From CAYVTV01 sp964526475 (lineage in GTDB: Bacteria; Bacteroidota; Bacteroidia; Bacteroidales; GCA-2748055), in NCBI GenBank assembly GCA_964526475.1, contig CAZGKF010000004.1, positions 1 through 64,000 on the forward strand: 64,000 nucleotides of DNA, in the 5' to 3' direction. Both the position numbers and the translations under genes were made by a program. This document shows, piece by piece, positions 1 to 8,419 of this stretch. The stretch's first letter is position 1. Every line of letters starts with the position of its first letter. The notes beneath the pieces were generated by a model, which worked only from the letters and a program-made list of their open reading frames with translations, was not told the DNA's origin and ran no database searches.

Positions 1-2993
1 GTTGATAAGGATAAACCTCCTATAATTACCCAGCCTAAGGGTCCCCAAAACAATCCACCTTGTAAGGTTAATGGAAGTAAGCCGCCAATGGTTGTAACCG
101 ATGTAATTAAAATGGGTGTAAATCGCAATTGACCTGCCTGCATGAGGGCTTCGTAAATGCTTTTCCTTTGTTTGCGCTCTTCGTTGGTAAAATCAATAAA
201 AATAATAGCATCGTTAATTGCTATACCTATCAGTGCAATAGCACCAATAAAAGCTGTGAAAGAGAAATCGAAACCCGAAATAAACAGGGCATAAAAAGAG
301 CCGATAAGCGCAAATGGTATAGATGCAAAAATGATAAATGGTTGTGTAAATGAATGAAACTGAAAAACAAGAATGGCAAAAATTACCAACATGGCAATAA
401 GTGCCGCAGCTCCAAGCCCTCCAAATGAATCATTCTGTTTTGCCGATTCTCCGGCAACTATATAATCCACACCAAGCGGCATTTTGTATGCTTTAATTTG
501 TGCTTCAATTTCTTTGGTAACTTCTGCTGTATTGTAACCGCTTGTAACACTGCTACCTACTAAGGCACTTCGGCTAAGGTTGTAGCGGGTTATTATGTTC
601 GGACTTTCAGCAAATTCAACTCGTGCCAATTGGCTAAGTGGTATTTGCTCGCCAAGCATCGATTTTATATAGATTTTATCAAAGTCCTCTATTTTTGCTT
701 TATCATCTAAGGGTAAGCTTAATTGTATATCGTATTCCTTACCATCGGGTGCATTGAATTGGGATATTGTTGTTCCGTTCATGGCTGTTCGTATGGTCTT
801 ATCAATTGTTGAAACCGGAACACCAAGCATGGAAGCTTTGTCTTTATTTATATTAACATGCAGGTCGGTGCGCATTCCGTCCAGTTCATTTTCAACATTA
901 ATAATTCCGGGATGTTTCTTCATTATTGCCTCTACATCGTTCGCTGCTTTCATCAGGTTTTCGATATTGTCGCCTTTTAAAATTACTTCCACAGGATATT
1001 GTATTACCTGCCCTGCCTGAAATTCTTTTATTATAATTTCAGCTTTTGTGTAGTCGCTGAAAGTGCTACGCAAACATGCTACAAATTGCTCAAACGCTTC
1101 GAGTTCATATTCTTTCAGTTCCACAAAAAACTCGGTATAATTTTTTGCATTATCCCTTGGGAAAAGATTAAAATGAACTTTCGGATTACCATTTCCAACA
1201 TTGCTTGCATATTTTTTAACCTCCGGAATGGTATCCAATACACTCTCAATATATTTGGCAACTTTTTCGGTTTCTTTTATGGTTTTATTTGGAGGAAGTG
1301 TAGCTTGAATCATAAACAGAGGCTTTTCGGCTTTGGGGAAGAAACTACTGCCAACAAAGAATTTGAAAACGAATGCTGCCGACAAAAACAGAATAATGAC
1401 TGCCGCTAATACAGTTTTTGTGTGCGTAAGCGAGAAATGTAGAAGTTTACGATAAGGACCTGATATGAAACGTGTCAGGGTTTTTTGCAGCTTATTCTCT
1501 TTATGTTTGCTTTCTTTTTTTTGTTTAAATAAAATGGTCATCAACAATGGCGATACGCTAAGGGCAAGAATAACCGACACTGTAAGCGTTGCAATTACTG
1601 TTACCGGCATACTTTTAATAAAATCTCCGGCCGCATCGGGCAGCATAGCAATGGGTATAAACGCTGCCAATGTAGTTAAGGTAGAACTGATAATAGGATA
1701 AGCTACTTGTTTTGTGCCTTTTATGGCAGCCTCTCTGCTACTTAGTCCTTGTTTTAGATAGCGTTCGGTATTTTCGACTACTACAATCGAATTATCGACC
1801 AACAAGCCCAGGGCAATAACCAATGCAGCAATTGAAACACTCTGTAAACCGAAGCCAGCCAAATCGACAAAACCTAAACCGATGAGAATAGATGATGGAA
1901 TAGCCACCATTATAACCAAACTCGATTTGAAACCAATGGCAAGCATAATTACAAAACCTACCAAAGCTATTCCCTGTAAAAGGTTTTTTATAAATCCATT
2001 TACACTTTTCTCAACGTTTTCGGCTTGATTATGCACATAATGGATTTGAATATTCTCCGGCATAGCCACTTTAAATTCATCAATAACTATTTTAGCTTCG
2101 TCGATAATATCCAGTACATTGGTTCCGCTTTTTTGTTCGGCAGTCAGAAATATACTGCGAGTTCCGTTAAATCCTGCGAGGTATTTGTTTTCTTCGTAAT
2201 CTATTTCAATATCAGCAATATCTTTCAGGTAAACCAACTGACCTTCAACTGCGCCAACTACTGTATTTTTGATTTCGTCCAGGGTTTCATAAGTGCCACT
2301 TGTTTTTACGTTAAAACTGTTTTCGCCCATTACAAGCTCACCGCCGGGTATGTTTTGGTTGTTGGCATTAATAGCATTTTCAATATCGGTAATTCCAACG
2401 CCCATGTTTACCATTTTGTCAGGCTGCATTAGAATTTTGACCTGTTGTTCGGGAAGTGCAAGAATATCAACTGTTTTAATACCCGAAACTTGTTCCAGTT
2501 TTTTCTCAAGGCTTTCAGCCCAAATTCTCATGTCGCTAAACTCAACAGCTTCGGAACTAAGAGCTAATTGTAATATTTTAGTATCTGTTGTTGTTTTTTT
2601 GCTAAAGTTTATTTCACGAATTCCGGAAGGTAGTTCTGCTTTTACCTCATTCACCGACTGAATAACATCGTCGTATTTATCGTCAAAATTATAATTGCCA
2701 TAATCAAAACTCACATTAATAAAAGCATAGCCATTGGCGGCAGTCGATTTTATTTCCGAAATTAGTTCTAAACCGTTTACTTTCTCTTCAATAGGTTTTA
2801 TTATTAACTCCTCCATATCGCCGGGCGAAGCACCGGGATAAACTACGGTAATTATTGCACCGGGTTGTGCCGCAGGTGGGTCTTCGGTACGAGGCATGTT
2901 TAAAAATGAATTCAGCCCCCATATGAGCAGTACTGCAAAAACAATAAGTACGAACTGATAATTATTGATTGAAAACTTTGGTAAATTATTCAT
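1..2993 (-). CDS. RND efflux transporter, HAE1/AcrB-like (C-terminus beyond window)
   Basis: Inner-membrane pump of a tripartite efflux system, driven by the proton gradient and exporting drugs or other toxic compounds. About 997 codons are open from the ATG at 2993 to the left edge without a stop. The N-terminus starts MNNLPKFSINNYQF and runs into the first membrane helix. Repeated porter domains with PGASPGDMEE follow. The fourth-helix motif LLVDNSIVVVEN carries the conserved proton-relay Asp near residue 400. A second helix cluster (FIDFTNEERKQR) lies near the edge. The usual family length is 1020-1060 residues, so only a short tail is missing. It lies 12 bp downstream of the adaptor gene in one operon. 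Substrate cannot be told from sequence. Confidence 0.93.
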   Translation of the reverse strand, partial: MNNLPKFSINNYQFVLIVFAVLLIWGLNSFLNMPRTEDPPAAQPGAIITVVYPGASPGDMEELIIKPIEEKVNGLELISEIKSTAANGYAFINVSFDYGNYNFDDKYDDVIQSVNEVKAELPSGIREINFSKKTTTDTKILQLALSSEAVEFSDMRIWAESLEKKLEQVSGIKTVDILALPEQQVKILMQPDKMVNMGVGITDIENAINANNQNIPGGELVMGENSFNVKTSGTYETLDEIKNTVVGAVEGQLVYLKDIADIEIDYEENKYLAGFNGTRSIFLTAEQKSGTNVLDIIDEAKIVIDEFKVAMPENIQIHYVHNQAENVEKSVNGFIKNLLQGIALVGFVIMLAIGFKSSLVIMVAIPSSILIGLGFVDLAGFGLQSVSIAALVIALGLLVDNSIVVVENTERYLKQGLSSREAAIKGTKQVAYPIISSTLTTLAAFIPIAMLPDAAGDFIKSMPVTVIATLTVSVILALSVSPLLMTILFKQKKESKHKENKLQKTLTRFISGPYRKLLHFSLTHTKTVLAAVIILFLSAAFVFKFFVGSSFFPKAEKPLFMIQATLPPNKTIKETEKVAKYIESVLDTIPEVKKYASNVGNGNPKVHFNLFPRDNAKNYTEFFVELKEYELEAFEQFVACLRSTFSDYTKAEIIIKEFQAGQVIQYPVEVILKGDNIENLMKAANDVEAIMKKHPGIINVENELDGMRTDLHVNINKDKASMLGVPVSTIDKTIRTAMNGTTISQFNAPDGKEYDIQLSLPLDDKAKIEDFDKIYIKSMLGEQIPLSQLARVEFAESPNIITRYNLSRSALVGSSVTSGYNTAEVTKEIEAQIKAYKMPLGVDYIVAGESAKQNDSFGGLGAAALIAMLVIFAILVFQFHSFTQPFIIFASIPFALIGSFYALFISGFDFSFTAFIGAIALIGIAINDAIIFIDFTNEERKQRKSIYEALMQAGQLRFTPILITSVTTIGGLLPLTLQGGLFWGPLGWVIIGGLSLS

Positions 2994-3005
2994 GGTTCTT
3001 CGCTT

Positions 3006-3891
3006 TTAATGAATTGATTTTACAGAAATACTGTCTCCTTTTAGTTTCGCAAATCCTTCGACAATTATTTTGTCATTTTCAGAAAGACCACTTGAAATAA
3101 GTAACTTATTGTTTGTGATTTTTACGATATGAACATTCTGTTTAATTGCTAATTCATTTTCAATTTTATAAACCACTCCTGTTTTATTGTTGGCTTGCAG
3201 CAAAGCTTCAATAGGTATTTCAATATTTTGATTTACTTTTGATGAAGTAATGATTGCGCTCCCGATAAAGCCCGGTTTTAATTGGTTATCGGTATCATTT
3301 ACTTGAATTTTAACCTCATACGTTCCTGTTGTGGGATTTGCCATTCCGGCTATTTCAATTACTTTTCCTGTAAACTCTGTTTCGTGAAAGGCATCGAAAT
3401 TAAAAGTAGCTTTGTCGCCAATTTCAATTTTAACAACATCAACATCTGAAATATTAGCAACAAGTACTTTCCCTTGGTTTTCTGCACCAAAAATAATAAT
3501 AGGATTTCCAGCTCCTGTAATTTCATTTTCTTTCATTAGTATTTTTTGAATAATTCCATTTGCCGGAGCAATAATTTTCGACTGGTTTNNNNNNNNNNNN
3601 NNNNNNNNNNNNNNNNNNNNNNNNNNNNNNNNNNNNNNNNNNNNNNNNNNNNNNNNNNNNNNNNNNNNNNNNNNNNNNNNNNNNNNNNGACAATTGGTAT
3701 TCGTTGTTGAATGCTAACCTACCTGTTGTTCTTATTTGTTCGGAATACTCAACTGCTTTTGCCTCTGTTGTAGATACTGCCGGAACAAGCTTTTCAGCAT
3801 TTGCATTTTCTTCTGTCTTGTTTGTTGAACAGCTAAAAATTAAAACTGAAGACATAAAAAGCAAACCGTATGTTAAGTTTTTATTTATCAT
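3006..3891 (-). CDS. Efflux RND transporter periplasmic adaptor (HlyD/MFP), interrupted by assembly gap
   Basis: Membrane-fusion subunit linking the RND pump to the outer-membrane factor. The N-terminal piece (3689-3891) is a lipoprotein signal ending LIFSCS, then the first beta strand region (TTGRLAFNNEYQL). The C-terminal piece (3006-3588) resumes in the second half of the lipoyl/barrel-sandwich domain (SKIIAPANGIIQKIL), then a beta-barrel with GKATF-like and GMANPTTGTYEV segments and a membrane-proximal domain. The 100 N between them are a scaffold gap. The two pieces are not in the same frame across 100 bases, so the real gap is another length. About 260 residues are visible against roughly 350 expected. 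The coiled-coil hairpin is missing, probably because it was not assembled. Confidence 0.85.
3589..3688. other. Assembly gap (100 N)
   Basis: Exactly 100 N, the conventional filler for a scaffold join of unknown length. It lies inside the adaptor gene. Both flanks encode parts of the same HlyD-type protein on the same strand between an outer-membrane factor and an RND pump, so the join itself looks right even though its length is arbitrary. Confidence 0.99.
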
Positions 3892-3903
3892 GATATTTCT
3901 ATT

Positions 3904-5271
3904 TTAAAATTGATAACCGGATGTTAAACGTTCAAGTTTTATTTGTTCAAGCTGATAGCTGTATTGTGCCAATATCAGTTTGATTTCAGCATTAAGTTTG
4001 TTGTTAAGGGCGTTGGAGTATTCCAGATAATTCACCATGCCCTGTTGGTATTTCTTTTCTACAAGCGAATAAGTTCTCCGGAAGTTATATAATTCTTGCT
4101 CCGCCAACTCAATGCCTTTTGTTGCAACTTGCATTGAATAGTAGGTGTTAACGACTTCCAATTGAAGCTGGCGTTCAAGTTCACGTTTTTGGCTCTCCAT
4201 TATTTTGTGGTCTATTTGCGCCTGTTGTATTTTCGGTTTTCTTTGTCCTGCGGTAAATATGTTCCATTTCAGGGAAACGCCCGCAATTGCTAAATCCGAT
4301 TCGTTGTCAAAGCTGTAATCCTCTCCCTGAAAACCATACTGGCCAAATAATGAAATTTCCGGCAAAGCAGCTCCCTTTTCAAGTCTTACATTATTTCCCT
4401 GTATTTCAATGTATGTATCCATTTGGGTAAGCTCTTCCCGATTAGAAAGAGACGTATTTTTCATATCTTCTAAATTATAAGCGGAAAATACAGACACTTC
4501 AAATTGCTCTGTATCTATCTCACTATCAAACTCCCTGTTCAGTAGAAAATTAAACCATGAAGTAGCCATAATCCTATTTTTATCGGCTTCGGCAAGGTCT
4601 CTTTCAACTTGCATTATCTGCGCTTTTGCTGCATATACTTCGTCAACAGTAATTTTATCATTGGCAAACAAGCTTTCCCGATTTTTAAGATTTTGTTTTA
4701 CAATGTTTAACGTGTTGCTATATAACATATAAATTTGTTCGGCTTGCAAATATTCAACATACGCTTCCTTTACTTCTTTTACCAATTCACGTTTATAAAT
4801 TTCAACATTTATACTTTCTACAGTGGCCAATCCTTGTTTTATCTTATGGTTTTGAATAATTGCTGCATTAAAAACTGGCATTCCGGCAAATAGATTTGTT
4901 TCCTGCTCGGTACTGCGAATAAGCGGTATTTCCACATTATCAATTTCGGGATACTGCGGAGCTGTAGGGTTTAATGTCTGATTAATCTGGTTCAGATTAT
5001 TGTAGATAGGGTTCAGCATATCACCAAAAGGAATCTCTAATATCCTGCCACCTTCGGCAACAGTATAACTTGCATTAAATGAAACCGTTGGCAAAAACAT
5101 TCGTTTGGCTTCTTTTAATGCTTCCAGACTTTTTTGATATGAATATTCCTTTTGCTGAAGGGTTAAATTACTTTTCAGGGCAGTCTGGATGTAGTCGTCA
5201 AGTATATCACGCTGAGCAAACACTGATGTTGTGTTTATAACTGATATTACTATTATTAAAATCCTATTCAT
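3904..5271 (-). CDS. TolC family outer membrane efflux protein
   Basis: Outer-membrane channel of the tripartite efflux pump. From the ATG at 5271 it is 455 residues, with signal peptide MNRILIIVISVINTTSVFAQ, then two OEP repeats of long amphipathic helices (for example QKSLEALKEAKRMFLP and IQQAQIDHKIMESQKRELE) around beta strands (ISLFGQYGFQGEDY). An in-frame TTG at 5301 would add ten residues before the signal peptide. The ATG is preferred because it gives a clean signal. It is the first gene of the operon: the adaptor begins 12 bp downstream and the pump follows. No TetR-type regulator lies next to it. CusC/TolC-like by family; substrate unknown. Confidence 0.92.
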   Translation of the reverse strand: MNRILIIVISVINTTSVFAQRDILDDYIQTALKSNLTLQQKEYSYQKSLEALKEAKRMFLPTVSFNASYTVAEGGRILEIPFGDMLNPIYNNLNQINQTLNPTAPQYPEIDNVEIPLIRSTEQETNLFAGMPVFNAAIIQNHKIKQGLATVESINVEIYKRELVKEVKEAYVEYLQAEQIYMLYSNTLNIVKQNLKNRESLFANDKITVDEVYAAKAQIMQVERDLAEADKNRIMATSWFNFLLNREFDSEIDTEQFEVSVFSAYNLEDMKNTSLSNREELTQMDTYIEIQGNNVRLEKGAALPEISLFGQYGFQGEDYSFDNESDLAIAGVSLKWNIFTAGQRKPKIQQAQIDHKIMESQKRELERQLQLEVVNTYYSMQVATKGIELAEQELYNFRRTYSLVEKKYQQGMVNYLEYSNALNNKLNAEIKLILAQYSYQLEQIKLERLTSGYQF

Positions 5272-5374
5272 CGCAAAAATTGTTTTATAAATTCTTTGCA
5301 ATGGTAGTTTGGAATCTGTTCTTTTTCAGGAATTATTTATTGAAGTCGAATTTATTGAAATGGAGTCGAAAAAA

Positions 5375-5384
5375 GGGGGGGGGG
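5375..5384. repeat. Ten-G homopolymer upstream of the efflux operon
   Basis: A run of ten G in otherwise AT-rich DNA, about 105 bp upstream of the tolC-like start and between it and the ATPase stump. Its length is at the limit of reliable short-read calling. It is too far from the start to alter the reading frame, but could change promoter spacing if it varies. Confidence 0.6.
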
Positions 5385-5477
5385 TAAAAAAACAAAATAA
5401 ATTTCCCTCAAACAGCAACACCATATAATAATGTGCGCTAATCTATTCAATCCGTTTTTTATAATTATTTCAATTTT

Positions 5478-5726
5478 CTAATATCGTATCAAAGTGTTGG
5501 GTCGGTTTTCGCCAAAGTACATATCGTCTGCGGAAACATATAATGCTCTTTTGCTATCTAAATCTTCCTTGATGTGTTGCAAAATCATAGTAGTTTTTCC
5601 AACTCCACGAGCTCCAATAATCCCAATCATTCTGCTTTCCCAATAGACTTTATCGTATAAATAACGTTTAAAATCTGCTGTCGTACTTTGTAAAAGCGTT
5701 TCAAATTTCTGATATAATGTTATCAT
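5478..5726 (-). pseudogene. Truncated AAA ATPase (AAA_14/DUF4143 type), N-terminal stump
   Basis: Eighty-two codons start like the phylum's common AAA_14 ATPases: MITLYQKFETLLQ, then the Walker A motif GARGVGKTTM near residue 40 and the strand segment YVSADDMYFGEN. Full-length relatives have roughly 380-400 residues with a Walker B motif and a C-terminal DUF4143 domain. Here the reading frame ends with NTLIRY just after the second strand. No continuation is recognisable in the 176 bp downstream. This is best read as a decayed remnant left by a deletion. A promoter-like motif still lies upstream. Confidence 0.7.
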
Positions 5727-5743
5727 TGTTTCAATAATTTCTA

Positions 5744-5774
5744 CAAATATACAAAATGCACAACGAATTCATCA
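5744..5774 (-). promoter_or_regulatory. Bacteroidota-type promoter of the ATPase remnant
   Basis: Read on the minus strand, TATATTTG (5744-5751) matches the -7 consensus TAnnTTTG. A weak -33 element ATTG (5771-5774) lies 19 bp upstream of it. The distance to the ATPase ATG at 5726 is about 18 bp, as usual in this phylum. The rest of 5727-5994 shows no convincing gene. Confidence 0.45.
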
Positions 5775-5994
5775 ATTATTTTGCAAGATGTTCATTTAAA
5801 TGTGCAAAGGTTGTTTTTCCTGATTGGCGTTAATTATATATTGAACAAAAGTCATCTTGTTCTCTATTTGCCAAAAGGATTACCGTACCAAAGGTTTGGT
5901 TTATATTTTTTTCTTTTGCGGGATTTAAATTTCTTGTGCCCTGAATTAATTAATAAATCATCCATTCTTAAATTTAATTACTCTCAATAAGGTG

Positions 5995-7446
5995 CTAATG
6001 CTTTTGAATGTTCTTAATCAGCTGATAATAAAAACCTATACCACGCAGAAAATCATCAATGCCGATTCTTTCATTCAAACCATGAATTCTCGCCATATCC
6101 TCTGAAGTTACAATGATCGGGGAAAATCTGTAAATATTCCTGCTTACCTCAGCATAATGCCTGCTGTCTGTGGTTCCGATAACCAACATCGGGGAAACAA
6201 TCACTTCAGGGAAAATTTGTTTGATCGTAGAGGAAATGATACCGAAACCTTCAACATCTACCTGAGATACCGGAGATGGCTCGTCAACCTGTATAACCAT
6301 TATACTTACCCTTTCGTCCGAAATAACCTTATGGAGATGTTCCATAACATCAGCAGACGTTTCTCCCGGAATTATCCTGAAATTCACAATGGCCTCCGCT
6401 TTCGCCGGTATAACATTATCTTTTATCCCTGCATGAATAATTGTCGTGGCAGTAGTTGTCCTTATCGTAGCATTTCCTGAACTGCTACCCTCGTATATAC
6501 TAAGAATAAGCCCTTTGAATAACCATCTGTTTGCAAAAATAGCTTTTGCATAAAATGGCATCTCGGGTCCGATATAGCCTATAAAATCTTTAACAGGCCC
6601 GGTTATATCAGCTTTCATTTGTTTTTCAATAATACTGTTCAAAGCTTTGTTAAGCACTGTAATGGAAGTTTCTTGTTCAGGGGCCATGGAATGCCCTCCA
6701 TCCATTTCAACTGTCAGACTTACTGTAAAATATCCTTTTTCAGAAGTCCCTATCAAAGCTACCGGTTTACTCATCATGGGCACCATTCCTTTGGTGATGG
6801 CTAATCCTTCATCAAGTACAAATTCAGCCTCCACACCTCTTTCTTTAAGAACAGATGCCATAACCCCGGCACCTCTTAACCCGCCTATTTCCTCATCATG
6901 CCCGAAGGCAAGATAAATAGTCCGCTCCGGTAGAAAGTTTTCGGAAATTAGCTTCTCAACAGCTTCAAGGATAGATATCATGGAATTCTTGTCATCAAGG
7001 GTTCCCCTTCCCCAGATGAATGTTCCGTCATTCTCTCCTGAAAAAGGATGTTTTTCCCATCTATCTGTTTCCCCCTCAGGAACAACATCAATATGCGCCA
7101 AAAATAACACCGGTTTCAGTGACGGGTTCTTTCCTTCCCAGGTATATAAAAGACTAAACTGAGAAAAAATCTCCTTTTTCAAGGTGGAGTGTACTAAAGG
7201 ATATGTATCAGAAATAAACTTATGATAATCCATAAAAGCTGATGTGTCAACCGCTAAATCAACTTCATAGGATATAGTCGGGAATGTTATCGCCCGGGAA
7301 AAATTTAATGTGCTTTCTTCTCCAAAAACCTGGAGAGATAAGGGTTCAACTTCCACCTGCATCGATTTGAATGCGATTGTTTTAATGACTATAACAAGCA
7401 ATAAAACGATCAAAAGACCTGAGAGAATCCGAAATGTTTTTCTCAT
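5995..7446 (-). CDS. M20 family metallopeptidase (PM20D1/CPS1-like carboxypeptidase)
   Basis: Di-zinc exopeptidase of the M20/M25/M40 family, 483 residues from the ATG at 7446. One N-terminal membrane anchor (ILSGLLIVLLLVIVIKTI) puts the catalytic domain outside the cytoplasmic membrane. Metal and catalytic residues are visible in order: LAHIDVVPEG (His and Asp near 118-120), WGRGTLDDK (Asp near 151), GHDEEIGG (the Glu pair near 185), VLDEG, and a C-terminal HGLNERIG. An in-frame ATG at 7536 would add 30 residues before the anchor. The inner ATG is preferred because the anchor then sits at the very N-terminus, as in homologues. No partner gene is obvious; probably monocistronic. Confidence 0.9.
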   Translation of the reverse strand: MRKTFRILSGLLIVLLLVIVIKTIAFKSMQVEVEPLSLQVFGEESTLNFSRAITFPTISYEVDLAVDTSAFMDYHKFISDTYPLVHSTLKKEIFSQFSLLYTWEGKNPSLKPVLFLAHIDVVPEGETDRWEKHPFSGENDGTFIWGRGTLDDKNSMISILEAVEKLISENFLPERTIYLAFGHDEEIGGLRGAGVMASVLKERGVEAEFVLDEGLAITKGMVPMMSKPVALIGTSEKGYFTVSLTVEMDGGHSMAPEQETSITVLNKALNSIIEKQMKADITGPVKDFIGYIGPEMPFYAKAIFANRWLFKGLILSIYEGSSSGNATIRTTTATTIIHAGIKDNVIPAKAEAIVNFRIIPGETSADVMEHLHKVISDERVSIMVIQVDEPSPVSQVDVEGFGIISSTIKQIFPEVIVSPMLVIGTTDSRHYAEVSRNIYRFSPIIVTSEDMARIHGLNERIGIDDFLRGIGFYYQLIKNIQKH

Positions 7447-7741
7447 AATATAATTATTTGTTTTAATGTTCTGATAAACTCCGAAGAGCTCTACGTAATT
7501 TTTTTTCAGGGCTTCAATATCCCTGAAGGATTCCATGTACCATACACCCAGGCATAAAGTGCCCGGAGATGTATATCCATTTTATCATCAGTTTTTATAA
7601 AAATATCCAATAATAATAATAAAGTCAAGTCTATATTTCAAAAAAAGTACCGGTATCATCGTCTTATATTACTCCATACCCTGAAAGGAAATAAGGTTAT
7701 TCGCCAAGGTAATGGTAACGATTGGTGGATATTCGTACTTC

Positions 7742-8419
7742 TCAGAGACTCCAATCTATAAGACTTATCTTCTTTTCCCCGAGATAATGATTTGCTTTCG
7801 AGAAATGCCTGCAGCCAAAAAATCCGTTGCTGGCCGAAAGTGGTGATGGATGTGCTGATGAAAGAATACAATGTTTTTTCTCATCTATCAGATTCTTTTT
7901 AGCCTGTGCAAATTTACCCCACAGAAGAAATACAACATTTTCCTTTTCCTCTGATACTTTACTTATCACAGCATCCGTAAACCGTTCCCATCCTTTACCC
8001 TGATGTGATCCTGCCTGGTTTGCCCTTACGGTCAGTGTGGCATTAATTAAAAACACACCCTTTTCTGCCCATGACTCCAGATTTCCATGATTTGGTATTA
8101 CAATCCCAAGATCAGATTTCAATTCCTTAAAAATATTTTTCAGAGAAGGAGGGGGAGAAATCCCATCTGGAACGGAAAAACAAAGTCCATGGGCCTGTCC
8201 ATGACCATGGTATGGATCCTGTCCAAGGATTACTACTTTTACCTTATCGAATGGGGTCTTATCAAATGCGTTAAAAATAAGTTTTCCGGGTGGATAAACG
8301 GTATATTTCGATTTTTCGCTTATTAAAAATTTTTTTAATTCAGTGAAATATTCTGAATTAAATTCGCTTTTCAGTTTCTCCTTCCATGAAGGATGAATGA
8401 CAGGATCAATTTTATCCAT
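7742..8419 (-). CDS. ung: Uracil-DNA glycosylase
   Basis: Removes uracil from DNA as the first step of base-excision repair. Family 1 enzyme of 225 residues from the ATG at 8419. The water-activating motif GQDPYHGHG holds the catalytic Asp near residue 68. Also present are the uracil-pocket segment FSVP, NATLTVRANQAGSH and the DNA-intercalation motif HPSPLSA near residue 187. An alternative ATG at 8440 adds MKKKIFL but deepens the overlap with the upstream gene. MDKIDPVIHPSW matches the usual start of the family. It overlaps the 3' end of the cotransporter gene by a few bases, so it is translated from the same transcript. Confidence 0.96.
   Translation of the reverse strand: MDKIDPVIHPSWKEKLKSEFNSEYFTELKKFLISEKSKYTVYPPGKLIFNAFDKTPFDKVKVVILGQDPYHGHGQAHGLCFSVPDGISPPPSLKNIFKELKSDLGIVIPNHGNLESWAEKGVFLINATLTVRANQAGSHQGKGWERFTDAVISKVSEEKENVVFLLWGKFAQAKKNLIDEKKHCILSSAHPSPLSASNGFFGCRHFSKANHYLGEKKISLIDWSL

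Noticed and set aside
754..2661. Plus-strand open frames across the left end
   Set aside because: They are antisense to the RND pump, whose conserved motifs are clear on the minus strand.
5781..5990. 69-codon plus-strand frame between the ATPase stump and the M20 peptidase
   Set aside because: AT-rich hydrophobic peptide with no homology pattern or promoter; treated as intergenic.
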